Assembly (NCBI RefSeq): GCF_015354335.1
Contig: NZ_JADKYR010000002.1
Location: 620,001 to 684,000, forward strand
Reading direction: 5' to 3'
Source: Methylophilus sp. 13
Lineage (GTDB): Bacteria > Pseudomonadota > Gammaproteobacteria > Burkholderiales > Methylophilaceae
Length of the DNA: 64,000 nt
The position numbers and the translations under genes were made by a program. The notes beneath the pieces are model-generated. The model worked only from the letters and a program-made list of their open reading frames with translations, was not told the origin of the DNA and did not search any database. This document shows positions 1-8,213 of this stretch, piece by piece. Each line of letters begins with the position of its first letter. Position 1 is the stretch's first letter.

Positions 1-469
1 CGGTCAGCTTGCCAATTTTCATCTGGGTTGCCAGGTCAGAGACTTTGCCTTCCTGTGAAGGTAACACGCCACGAATCAGCAAGCCCTGCACCGCTTCGTC
101 ATGCGTCAACATGCCTTGCGCCATGATGTAAGGCGCCACGCCGGTGATGGGGCTGGCAACCGCCTTGGCCGGAATCTGCTCTATCTGCTGCTGCAAGTGC
201 TGCCAGTCCGGCAAACCGGCTTCAAAGCTCCGCACTTCAATATGCGAAGCCACGCCTAAAATGCGCTTTCTGAGCTCATCCTGAAAGCCGTTCATGACCG
301 ACAACACGACAATCAGGGCCATCACACCGAGGGCAATGCCTATCATGCTGGTGAGGGAGATAAACGAAATAAAGTGATTGTTGCGTTTGGCGCGTGTATA
401 GCGCCAGCCTATCCAAAACTCATAAGGCAGGCGCCGCGCGAGCGCACTGAAAAAGGTGTCATTCTTCAT
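1..469 (-). CDS. Lipoprotein-releasing ABC system permease, LolC/LolE family (5' part, runs off the window)
   Basis: Translating the minus strand from the ATG at 467-469 gives about 156 residues with no stop before the window edge. The start reads MKNDTFFSALARRLPYEFWI, followed by GWRYTRAKRNNHFISFISL and a hydrophobic segment around residues 40-60 ending in VVLSVMNGFQDELR. This is the typical N-terminus of LolC/LolE inner-membrane permeases: a short cytosolic segment, TM1, then the large periplasmic MacB-like domain. The LolCDE complex extracts lipoproteins from the inner membrane and hands them to LolA. LolC and LolE cannot be told apart from this fragment. The rest of the gene, and probably lolD, lie to the left of the window. 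Confidence 0.85.
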   Translation of the reverse strand, partial: MKNDTFFSALARRLPYEFWIGWRYTRAKRNNHFISFISLTSMIGIALGVMALIVVLSVMNGFQDELRKRILGVASHIEVRSFEAGLPDWQHLQQQIEQIPAKAVASPITGVAPYIMAQGMLTHDEAVQGLLIRGVLPSQEGKVSDLATQMKIGKLT

Positions 470-695
470 GGCCGCATCTTAACAGCTTTTAATGGCATCG
501 CGATACCTGCCCACATTGAAAGCGCAGCTCAACCCAGGCGCGCCTCAACAGCTTGTCAGCCAAATCCGACCCAAAAATGCGGGCATGGCCGACTGAACCC
601 AGGCAAGCTTGCCTTTAAGATGCACTCAGGTCGATGGCATGCACACCGACTGACACAACGATCTAAATCAAGAATGTAATCATAGGAGACTCGAG

Positions 696-899
696 ATGAA
701 CAAAGACATTTTCGAAGGCAACTGGAAGCAGCTTAAAGGCAAAGTCAAAGAACAATGGGGAAAACTGACCAATGATGACTTGGATGTGATCGAAGGCAAA
801 CGCGACCAGGTCGCAGGCAAAATCCAGGAACGCTATGGCATCACCAAGGATGAAGCTGAGAAACAGCTCAAAGCCTGGGAAGACAAACACCGCCACTAA
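696..899 (+). CDS. CsbD family stress-response protein (UPF0337)
   Basis: A 67-residue, highly charged, Lys/Glu-rich protein beginning MNKDIFEGNWKQLKGKVKEQ, which is the CsbD/YjbJ signature, followed by the usual D-x-I-E-G-K-x-D-x-x-x-G-K-I-Q-x-x-Y-G core. It is at the family's usual length. The start is supported by AGGAG about 10 nt upstream of the ATG. CsbD-like proteins are abundant, soluble and induced by general stress; their molecular role is not established. The gene stands alone, divergent from the LolC-type permease and convergent with ppc, with a hairpin terminator between the two 3' ends. Confidence 0.9.
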   Translation: MNKDIFEGNWKQLKGKVKEQWGKLTNDDLDVIEGKRDQVAGKIQERYGITKDEAEKQLKAWEDKHRH

Positions 900-972
900 G
901 GCCTGTGCCATACCCACTTAGCATGATGCAACGCTTGGCGTTTTAGTATCATTGTCTAAGCAGAGGCGCCCC

Positions 973-997
973 GCAGGACAAGCCCAGCTTGTCCTGC
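973..997. terminator. Hairpin between csbD-like gene and ppc (bidirectional terminator candidate)
   Basis: Perfect 10-bp stem, GCAGGACAAG / CTTGTCCTGC, with a 5-nt loop, lying between two convergent genes. A T-containing run (GTTGTTT) follows on the plus side. The T-tract is weak, so termination efficiency is uncertain. Confidence 0.6.
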
Positions 998-1018
998 GTT
1001 GTTTCTGCCTATCAGGCC

Positions 1019-3799
1019 TTAACCTGTATTGCGCAAACTGGTAGCAATGCCATTAATGGTCAGCGGAATGGCCCACTTGAGTTTTTCATCGGTTTCGCCA
1101 TTGCGGTAACGCTGTATCATTTCTACCTGCAAGTGATTAAGCGGATCCAGATAGGGCAAGCGGTCGCGAATGGATTTGGCGATCACCGGTTGAGTGGCCA
1201 GACGTTGCGTGGTGCCCAGCAGCAGATTGACCGCGTCGGTGGTCAGCTTGTGTTCGTGCGCAATGCGGCTGAAAATTTCTTCTCGCAAGGCCTTGTCAGC
1301 CAGCAAATGGGCATAATGGCGCGCCACGATCAGGTCTGTTTTCGCAAGCACCATATCGACGTTGTTAATCAGGGTATTAAACAACGGCCAGTGTGCCTGC
1401 ATCTCCAGCAACATTTCCAGACGTGCCTGCTTCAAGGCTGGGTCGTGCGCTAAAAACTGGTGAATGGCGCTGCCCAGACCATACCAGCCTGGCAGCAGCA
1501 AGCGGCACTGCCCCCATGAGAATCCCCACGGAATCGCCCTTAAATCCTCAATCCGTCGCGTCGATTTGCGCGCGGCGGGCCGGCTGCCCAGATTGAGTCC
1601 GGCAATTTCCTCAATCGGCGTGGTATTGAAAAAGTAATCGGCAAAGCCCGGGGTTTCATAAACCAGGCTACGGTAGCTGGTCATCGCGGTGGCTGAGAGG
1701 GCTTCCATCACGCTTTCAAACGCACGCCGTTTGGCGGGCTCCAGCTGGTCGGCCGGGAACAAGGTAGCATCCAGCGTCGCCGCAATCAGGGTTTCCAGAT
1801 GCTGGCGGCCGACCACCGGGTCTGCATAACGCGTGGAGATGATTTCGCCCTGTTCGGTCAGGCGAATCTGGCCATCGACGGTGCCGATGGGTTGCGCCAT
1901 GATGGCCTGATAGGTCGGGCCGCCGCCACGGCCAACCGTGCCGCCACGGCCATGGAACAGGCGCAACTTGACGTTGGCCTGGTTAAACAGTTCCACCAGC
2001 GAAATTTCCGCTTTATACAACTCCCAGTTCGAGGTCAAAAAACCGCCATCCTTGTTGCTGTCCGAATAGCCCAGCATGACTTCCTGCTCATTGCCCTGGA
2101 AACGGATCACATGGCGGATGCCGATCAGGCTCAGCCATTTGCCCATGATCATGGGCGCGTCGCGCAAGTCGGCAATGGTTTCAAACAGTGGCACGATATT
2201 CAGATCGACCTGAATGTTGGCCGAGCCCCACACGCCGCGCAGCAAGCCAGCCTCACGTTGCAGCAAAGCCACTTCCAGCAGGTCAGATAAGGTTTCAGTG
2301 TGCGAAATAATATACTGGCGTACCGCATGCTCACCAAAGCGCTGGCGCACCTCACGCACCGCTTCCAGCACACCGATTTCTTTATGCACCAGCTCGGAAT
2401 ATTGCTGGAAAGGTGAAAACAGCAGGCGTGGTTGCTTCAGCTCTTCGAGCAAAAGGCCGATTTTCTCTTCCTCGTTAAAACTGGCGTAGTCAAAATCGTA
2501 GCCCGCCTTATGTAACAGCTCGCTAATCACCGCTTCATGCACGTCAGAGGACTGGCGGATATCGACGGTGGCCAAATGGAACCCAAACGTGACTATGGCT
2601 TTAATCAACTTGCCCAGCCGCGGATAAATCAAGGCCTCGCCATGGTGACGGCGCAAAGAATCGGCAATGGTCTGCAAGGGGTGCAGCAAGGCCTCAGGAT
2701 CTTCGTAAGGCTCGTTGCCGACTTCTTCCGGCAAACTCCAGCCGGCATCGGGTAGCAAATGGCTGGCGGTCACCAGCAAACGGTCATGCACGCCATTGAG
2801 CGCGAGCCGGTAGGGTTCATCCAGCCGATGCGATGACTGGTCGCGCGAAGCTTTCGCCAAGGCCAACACTGCGTCATCCACACCAACCACGCGCGTGGAC
2901 ACAGCCAGCTCGCGCTTGAGCGCAGCCAGCTCTTGCAGATAGAACTTGAACAAGGTGGTGGCCTGCAGGCGCACACTGTCGCGCAAGGTGGTGCCATTCA
3001 CAAACGGATTGCCGTCACGGTCGCCACCAATCCAGCTACCCATGCGCAAAATACCTGGCAAGTCCATGCCGGGCAGCCAATCTGCCAGGTCGCGCTCGAT
3101 ATCCTGCAGGATTTCAGGGATCACATGTAAGAAGGTACTTTCGTAATAGGTCAGTGCGTTTTCAATCTCATTGAGCACACTGAGCTTGGAGTAGCGCATC
3201 ATGCGGGTTTGCCACAATGCCGACACCGCACCTTGCAACAATAGCTTGTTGCGTGCCAGTTGGCGCTCAGACACCATGTGCCCACGCTGCCCCAGCAACT
3301 CTGCAATCAGCTGCTCAATGTCCAGCACACTTTTACGCTGTACCTCGGTCGGATGCGCAGTCAGCACCGGTGAGATCAGGGCGTCTTGCAACAGTTGCTG
3401 GATTTTTTGCGGCGCGATGCCAGAGGCCTTGATTTGTGCCAGCGTGTGCGACAACATGCCAGGCGCAGGTGTATTTTGCTGGCAATGGCCGAGTTCCTGT
3501 CCGTAAAGATCTTCGGCCAAATTCACCAGATGTTTGAAATAAGCCAGTGCACGTACCACGCGCACCGTATGCTCCAGACTCAGGTCAGCGAGCAACTGCT
3601 CAAGATCTAACGAAGCCTGCTGGTCATGGTTCTGGTGAAAACGCAATGCGGCTTGCCGGATGGCGGCAATTTTCTGCGCAACCGCTGCGCCCTCCACCTC
3701 CAGAATGGCCTGATCAAGTAAATCACCTAACAACTGAATATTGTTAGACAGCCGCATTTCCGCCGTTAGCATGGCGTCGGCTGCAAGTTTTTTTATCAT
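1019..3799 (-). CDS. ppc: Phosphoenolpyruvate carboxylase
   Basis: A 926-residue protein of the bacterial PEPC family. It carboxylates phosphoenolpyruvate with bicarbonate to oxaloacetate, the anaplerotic step that feeds the TCA cycle and amino-acid synthesis. Visible signatures are VLTAHPTEVQRKS with the catalytic His near residue 149, GYSDSNKDGG, the glycine-rich loop FHGRGGTVGRGGGPTYQAI, and the obligatory C-terminal RNTG. Length is normal to slightly long (E. coli 883). The ATG at 3797-3799 follows GAGGAGAGG. In methylotrophs using the RuMP cycle, PEPC is a main C3-to-C4 entry point. It is monocistronic as far as visible. Confidence 0.98.
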   Translation of the reverse strand: MIKKLAADAMLTAEMRLSNNIQLLGDLLDQAILEVEGAAVAQKIAAIRQAALRFHQNHDQQASLDLEQLLADLSLEHTVRVVRALAYFKHLVNLAEDLYGQELGHCQQNTPAPGMLSHTLAQIKASGIAPQKIQQLLQDALISPVLTAHPTEVQRKSVLDIEQLIAELLGQRGHMVSERQLARNKLLLQGAVSALWQTRMMRYSKLSVLNEIENALTYYESTFLHVIPEILQDIERDLADWLPGMDLPGILRMGSWIGGDRDGNPFVNGTTLRDSVRLQATTLFKFYLQELAALKRELAVSTRVVGVDDAVLALAKASRDQSSHRLDEPYRLALNGVHDRLLVTASHLLPDAGWSLPEEVGNEPYEDPEALLHPLQTIADSLRRHHGEALIYPRLGKLIKAIVTFGFHLATVDIRQSSDVHEAVISELLHKAGYDFDYASFNEEEKIGLLLEELKQPRLLFSPFQQYSELVHKEIGVLEAVREVRQRFGEHAVRQYIISHTETLSDLLEVALLQREAGLLRGVWGSANIQVDLNIVPLFETIADLRDAPMIMGKWLSLIGIRHVIRFQGNEQEVMLGYSDSNKDGGFLTSNWELYKAEISLVELFNQANVKLRLFHGRGGTVGRGGGPTYQAIMAQPIGTVDGQIRLTEQGEIISTRYADPVVGRQHLETLIAATLDATLFPADQLEPAKRRAFESVMEALSATAMTSYRSLVYETPGFADYFFNTTPIEEIAGLNLGSRPAARKSTRRIEDLRAIPWGFSWGQCRLLLPGWYGLGSAIHQFLAHDPALKQARLEMLLEMQAHWPLFNTLINNVDMVLAKTDLIVARHYAHLLADKALREEIFSRIAHEHKLTTDAVNLLLGTTQRLATQPVIAKSIRDRLPYLDPLNHLQVEMIQRYRNGETDEKLKWAIPLTINGIATSLRNTG

Positions 3800-4122
3800 G
3801 ATGCCTCTCCTCTAGCTTAGGTTATCCCTAGCAACAAGCAGGCCATCTAAAAGAAAGATTTTTTTACTTTAAAATCAGTGTATTGGAAGAAACGAAACTC
3901 AAGCCGCTCAGACGATGCGGTTCCCATGCACTGCCAACAGGCAAACCGGTGCACCGATTTGGGCCTCGAATCATATCGGCAACAGTCGCGTTGAACGCAG
4001 ACTGTCCATCAGGCCCTGAAACGGCAAGGCCGCACAGTTTGATATATTTTTTGCGGAAATTTGCACTAGCAAAGACGCCGCAGCGATGCATCACATGGCG
4101 TTTCCTGAGGCATAATAGACAG
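3800..4122. other. Gap of about 320 bp upstream of ppc and the small membrane protein
   Basis: No convincing gene is present. Open frames run through parts of it on both strands but lack ribosome-binding sites and family resemblance. The stretch 3900-4050 contains local dyads such as CGGTGCACCG and looks GC-structured. It must hold the ppc promoter and the promoter of the small gene to the right (a CATAAT box sits just before 4123). A structured RNA is possible but was not recognised. Confidence 0.4.
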
Positions 4123-4344
4123 ATGAAATGCATCAATCTCGATCATTGGATGGCACAAATCCTGTCCGTCTGGCAATCGTTGGCCGCGCAGAGCGTTTGG
4201 CTGCAGGATGGCTTTTTGCTGCTGATGTGCCTGATCATCGGCTTGCTGCTATTTCTGTTTGGGACCGTGATCGGCTTGTTTACGCAATCACTGTGGGGCA
4301 TTTTTACGACGGGTCGCCAGGGCAGCGACGAAGAGCACAAGTAA
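4123..4344 (+). CDS. Small single-span membrane protein of unknown function
   Basis: A 73-residue reading frame from the ATG at 4123, with a strongly hydrophobic segment (DGFLLLMCLIIGLLLFLFGT) in the second half and a charged tail ending in DEEHK. A CATAAT -10-like box lies about 10 nt upstream. There is no strong Shine-Dalgarno, so the alternative ATG at 4150 is possible. The frame stays open upstream to 3883, but that part is not protein-like. I do not recognise a family. Composition suggests a small inner-membrane protein. Confidence 0.4.
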   Translation: MKCINLDHWMAQILSVWQSLAAQSVWLQDGFLLLMCLIIGLLLFLFGTVIGLFTQSLWGIFTTGRQGSDEEHK

Positions 4345-4351
4345 ATAAGCG

Positions 4352-4606
4352 CTATTCTGGCGTCAGCCAGCGGGCAATCGCGTCGAGCTCTGCCGCACTG
4401 TCGCTGTCAAAATCTGCATAGTGATGACCGCCGGTTCTGGCATACCAGTATTCACTATTCCAACGGTCACCTTCTATTTTATGCAATACCGCATGTATCC
4501 AGTTGGCAGTGGGGTCACTATACGCCTGTGCAATCTGATGTGCGCCATGCCAGTCTCCGGCTTGCGCCAGCCTCACTGCCTGCAATAACAATGTCCGGTT
4601 AGACAT
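4352..4606 (-). CDS. Conserved hypothetical protein, coupled to glyoxalase I
   Basis: 84 residues from the ATG at 4604-4606, which overlaps the end of gloA in ATGTCTAA and so suggests translational coupling. The protein begins [20 protein letters not shown] and contains an aromatic/His-rich segment ([17 protein letters not shown]). The first part resembles a helical repeat around [22 protein letters not shown] do not know a function. A longer frame starts at 4678 inside gloA but is unlikely to be used. Confidence 0.65.
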   Translation of the reverse strand: MSNRTLLLQAVRLAQAGDWHGAHQIAQAYSDPTANWIHAVLHKIEGDRWNSEYWYARTGGHHYADFDSDSAAELDAIARWLTPE

Positions 4607-5006
4607 GCTTGGGGTATTCAATCGTCCCCTTCTGGATGAATTCGATTTTATAGCCGTCCGGGTCTTCGATAAAGGCAATGACGATGGTGCCGTGTTTCAT
4701 GGGCCCCGCCTCGCGCACCACTTTACCGCCCTTGGCCTTGACCAGCTCACACGCTTGATAGGCGTCATCCACTTCAATCGCCATATGACCATAGGCGGTG
4801 CCCATGTCATAAGTGGTTTTGCCGTAGTTGTAGGTGAGCTCCAGCACAGTGTGGTCGTACTCGTTACCATAGCCGACAAACGCCAGTGTAAACTCGCCGT
4901 CAGGATAATCCTGGGTACGGATTAACTTCATGCCCAGTACGCCAGTATAAAAGTCGATGGAACGTTGCATATCGCCCACGCGCAACATGGTATGTAAAAT
5001 CCGCAT
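4599..5006 (-). CDS. gloA: Lactoylglutathione lyase (glyoxalase I)
   Basis: A 135-residue protein that isomerises the methylglyoxal-glutathione hemithioacetal to S-lactoylglutathione, the first step of cytosolic methylglyoxal detoxification. It has the two betaalphabetabetabeta modules of the vicinal-oxygen-chelate fold. The four metal ligands of the bacterial Ni/Co-type enzyme are present at the E. coli positions: His5, Glu56, His74 and Glu122. Length matches E. coli GloA (135). It is followed by a coupled small hypothetical gene, and a ferredoxin gene lies upstream on the same strand. Confidence 0.96.
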   Translation of the reverse strand: MRILHTMLRVGDMQRSIDFYTGVLGMKLIRTQDYPDGEFTLAFVGYGNEYDHTVLELTYNYGKTTYDMGTAYGHMAIEVDDAYQACELVKAKGGKVVREAGPMKHGTIVIAFIEDPDGYKIEFIQKGTIEYPKHV

Positions 5007-5066
5007 TGATATCTCCTTGATCTCTGATTTTTTTAATCTGTTGTGGACGTAACCGGTCCACTCGGC

Positions 5067-5351
<285 letters not shown>

Positions 5352-5355
5352 TCAC

Positions 5356-5844
5356 TCAGGCGATCGCCAGTTTTTGCTTGATTGCCCGTTCGACGCCTGG
5401 TGAGACAAACTGGTTCACATCGCCTCCCAGGCGCGCCACTTCACGCACCAGGCTGGAGGAAATAAACATGAACTCTTCCGCCGGGGTCATGAACAGGGTT
5501 TCCAGTTTGGGATAGAGCTTGCGGTTCATGCCCGCCAACTGAAACTCATATTCAAAGTCACTGGCCGCACGCAGGCCACGGATCACCATCTGCCCGCCCT
5601 GCGCCTGCACAAACTGCATGAGCAAGCCGTCAAAGCCGACCACATGGATGTTATCGCCTGCAAACACCGACTCTGCCAGCGCAACCCGCTCTTGCAGGCT
5701 GAACAAGGTTTGTTTGCTGGTGCTGCCAGCCACCGCCACAATCACCTGGTCAAACAGCTTGGCCGCCCTGCGCACAATATCCTCATGCCCCAGGGTGATG
5801 GGATCAAAGGTGCCTGGATAGACGGCAATTCTGGTTTTACTCAT
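5356..5844 (-). CDS. coaD: Phosphopantetheine adenylyltransferase
   Basis: A 162-residue nucleotidyltransferase that adenylates 4'-phosphopantetheine to dephospho-CoA, the penultimate step of CoA synthesis. The N-terminus [17 protein letters not shown] carries the T/HxGH nucleotide-binding motif, and [10 protein letters not shown] near residues 128-137 is the second adenylate-binding motif. Length is normal for CoaD (about 160). It lies 56 bp downstream of rsmD and 34 bp before the ferredoxin gene, as in the common rsmD-coaD-fdx arrangement. Confidence 0.97.
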   Translation of the reverse strand: MSKTRIAVYPGTFDPITLGHEDIVRRAAKLFDQVIVAVAGSTSKQTLFSLQERVALAESVFAGDNIHVVGFDGLLMQFVQAQGGQMVIRGLRAASDFEYEFQLAGMNRKLYPKLETLFMTPAEEFMFISSSLVREVARLGGDVNQFVSPGVERAIKQKLAIA

Positions 5845-5900
5845 CGCTTGCTTCCGTAATCATCGTTGTGTCGTTGCTGGCTGCCGCTGACTTGATTGCA

Positions 5901-6461
5901 TTAATCCGTGCCAGCAGCCGCATCGGCTGACGCGGGTTGCAGCAGGTGAAAATAGACCTGACCCGCTTTGCCCGATTTGACCACCTGCCAGCATGCATCG
6001 GATTTTAACGCATATTCGGCCTCAACATATAGCCAGCCTTCAGGCGCCAAATGTCTGGGCAGCACGGGCAACAATTGCGCCAGCCAGTCCTGGCGATACG
6101 GCGGGTCACAAAAAATCACGTCAAACGGCTGTTGATTGCTGCTCAGAAAAGTTCTGGCATCCATTTGCTGGATGCGGGCCTGGGTCGCCTCCAGCAGACG
6201 CTGATTCTGGCACAAAGCCGCATAAGGCGCTTTGGCCAATTCGAGCATGGTGACCGCTTTGGCATTGCGAGACAGCGCTTCAAACCCCAGCGCGCCGGTC
6301 CCCGCAAACAAATCCAGGCAGGTTTTGCTTGTCAAGTCCTGGCCCAGCCAGTTAAAGACGGTTTGCCGAACGCGGTCTGGCGTCGGGCGTAGCCCTTCGG
6401 CATCGGGAAACTTGAGCACACGGCTACGCCATTTTCCGGCATTCAATCGTACCTGATTCAT
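5901..6461 (-). CDS. rsmD: 16S rRNA (guanine(966)-N2)-methyltransferase
   Basis: 186 residues with a Rossmann methyltransferase fold: SAM-binding motif CLDLFAGTGALGFEALSR and the catalytic DPPY motif of amino-group methyltransferases (FCDPPYR). The N-terminal segment MNQVRLNAGKWRSR, followed by RPTPDRVRQTVFNWL, is characteristic of RsmD. It methylates G966 of 16S rRNA in the assembled 30S subunit. It is first in the rsmD-coaD-ferredoxin run. Confidence 0.95.
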   Translation of the reverse strand: MNQVRLNAGKWRSRVLKFPDAEGLRPTPDRVRQTVFNWLGQDLTSKTCLDLFAGTGALGFEALSRNAKAVTMLELAKAPYAALCQNQRLLEATQARIQQMDARTFLSSNQQPFDVIFCDPPYRQDWLAQLLPVLPRHLAPEGWLYVEAEYALKSDACWQVVKSGKAGQVYFHLLQPASADAAAGTD

Positions 6462-6597
6462 GAGCGGTGGTTGATTCGAATAAATAAAGCAGCATTATCC
6501 CAGATTTTGCATCCCGACTACCCATGGCCTGCGCTAAACCGAGGGTGCACCCAAGTCATCGTGTTATGATTTCGTTAATTCATCAAGGAATATTGCT

Positions 6598-6795
6598 ATG
6601 GAGTTCTTATTTGGCTTTGGTCTGCTGGGCGGCGTGATCGCGCTGGCGCTGTCACTGTTTTGGGTATGGATGCTGATTGATTGCCTGGCCAATCAAAGTG
6701 AAGACAAGCTGGTGTGGTTTCTGGTGATTTTCTTTTTAAACCTGCTGGGGGCCTTTTTATACTACTGGCTGGCGAGAAAAAAGCGCATGGCTTGA
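6598..6795 (+). CDS. Small two-span membrane protein with PLDc_N-like domain
   Basis: 65 residues, almost entirely two hydrophobic helices separated by a short acidic turn (LANQSEDKLVW) and ending in a basic tail (WLARKKRMA). The pattern W-x-D-C at the end of helix 1 and N-LLGAFLYYW in helix 2 matches the phospholipase-D nuclease N-terminal (PLDc_N) domain, found as a standalone membrane protein in many bacteria. AGGAA precedes the ATG by 9 nt. Function is unknown. A strong hairpin terminator follows. Confidence 0.75.
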   Translation: MEFLFGFGLLGGVIALALSLFWVWMLIDCLANQSEDKLVWFLVIFFLNLLGAFLYYWLARKKRMA

Positions 6796-6828
6796 TCTGA
6801 TCCCGCTCACCGCAACAGACATAAAAGC

Positions 6829-6853
6829 AAAAGCCGGCAAACTGCCGGCTTTT
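6829..6853. terminator. Rho-independent terminator, probably bidirectional
   Basis: Stem AAAAGCCGGCA / TGCCGGCTTTT (11 bp) with a 3-nt loop, followed by a T-run on the plus strand and preceded by an A-run that gives a T-run on the minus strand. It sits between the convergent small membrane gene and the M16 peptidase gene. Confidence 0.92.
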
Positions 6854-6855
6854 TG

Positions 6856-8181
6856 TTATTCCGCACCAACAATCACGGTGGCAAAATGCTCAGGATGGAT
6901 GCGGCGCTTGAACGCATCATTCACCTGTTGCACAGTGACGGCTGCGACCTTGTCATTAAAACTATCCAGGTAATCCAACGGCAATTTGTAAAAGCCGATC
7001 ATGTTCAGGTACTCCAGAATCTTGCTATTACTGTCTATACGCATGGGAAAACCACCAATCAGGTTATCCTTGGCCGCAGCCAGCTCCTTTTCTGTCACGC
7101 CTTGATCGACAAATTTCTTTACGGTGGCCATCACCAGCTTGAGCGCTTCTTCACTTTGCTCTTTTTTGGTTTGCAGCCCGATCTGGAATGGTCCCAACTG
7201 GCTCATGGGCATAAAGTAGCTATACACGCTATACGCCAGACCGCGCTTTTCACGGACTTCCTCGGTCAGACGTGACACAAAACCACCGCCGCCCAAAATA
7301 TAGTTACCCACATACAGCGCAAAGAAATCCGCATCGCCGCGTTTATTGCCAGGCTGGCCAACCAGGATGTGTGCCTGCATGGCCGGATGCGGCACTTTTT
7401 TCAGTTTGGGCGCAGACAACACTGGCACGGCGGGGATATCGGCCACCGCAGGTCCTGCTGGCAGACCAGCACTCAGACGCTGCGCAATCTGCCGGGCCTG
7501 ATCCGGGGTCAGATCCCCCATCAGGGCGATCACGGCAGACTTTGCCGTATAGTGGCTTTGATAAAACTGCCGCAACTGGCTCACCGTCAGCGATGGCACC
7601 GTACCCACTTCACCGTTTTGATCCAGGCTGTAAGGATGCATGCCGTACACCGCCTGCATAAAGGCTTTTTGCGCAATGCTATCCGGCTCCGTTTCGGCCT
7701 CTTGCAACGCGGCCACAATACGGGTTTGCTCACGGCTCACGACGGCTTCAGGAAAATCCGGCTGGTGTAACACCAGCGTAAACGCGTCCAGTGCGGCCTG
7801 CTGTTCGCTGGTCAAAGTACGTAACTTGAAGCTGGCGCGGTCTGCATCAAAACTGCCCCCCAACACCGCGCCCACATCGGCAAAGCGGTTAGTTAGCGTT
7901 TCCTCTGCCAACCCGCCCGCGGCCATGCCCATCACATGATGGGTTAACGCGGCGGCACCACTGCTGTCTGGCTGGTCATAAGCGCTGCCTGCACGAAAAT
8001 TGATGCTGACATCCATCATGGGCAAGGCATGATTTTCAACAAAATAGACTTCGCTGCCCTCCGCGGTGGTCCAGTGCTGAATATTCAGTGCGGCGCATGC
8101 CAGGCTGGCATAGCCTTGCAGCAGGCTGATCAACAAGACCGTGTTGAATACCCGGTGTTTAAATAAAGTAACGACTTTCAT
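6856..8181 (-). CDS. M16 family peptidase-like protein, catalytically incomplete subunit
   Basis: 441 residues with an N-terminal signal sequence (hydrophobic segment up to CAALN, residue ~30) and two M16 halves. The zinc motif HxxEH expected near residue 80 is replaced by THHVMGMAAGG, so the metal site is absent. The C-terminal half keeps the substrate-contacting R/Y region (VREKRGLAYSVYSYF). This is the pattern of the non-catalytic partner in bacterial M16B heterodimers. It lies 32 bp downstream of the catalytic M16 gene on the same strand, which supports a two-subunit periplasmic peptidase. Substrate is unknown. Confidence 0.9.
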   Translation of the reverse strand: MKVVTLFKHRVFNTVLLISLLQGYASLACAALNIQHWTTAEGSEVYFVENHALPMMDVSINFRAGSAYDQPDSSGAAALTHHVMGMAAGGLAEETLTNRFADVGAVLGGSFDADRASFKLRTLTSEQQAALDAFTLVLHQPDFPEAVVSREQTRIVAALQEAETEPDSIAQKAFMQAVYGMHPYSLDQNGEVGTVPSLTVSQLRQFYQSHYTAKSAVIALMGDLTPDQARQIAQRLSAGLPAGPAVADIPAVPVLSAPKLKKVPHPAMQAHILVGQPGNKRGDADFFALYVGNYILGGGGFVSRLTEEVREKRGLAYSVYSYFMPMSQLGPFQIGLQTKKEQSEEALKLVMATVKKFVDQGVTEKELAAAKDNLIGGFPMRIDSNSKILEYLNMIGFYKLPLDYLDSFNDKVAAVTVQQVNDAFKRRIHPEHFATVIVGAE

Positions 8182-8213
8182 GAAATTCCCAAATCAAACG
8201 TTCAAAGAACGGA

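Noticed and set aside
3883-4122. 6S, tmRNA or SRP RNA gene
   Set aside because: No match by eye to the conserved cores or ends of these RNAs.
3864-4136. 90-codon minus-strand frame upstream of ppc
   Set aside because: Starts inside the opposite small gene, has no ribosome-binding site and shows no domain-like pattern.
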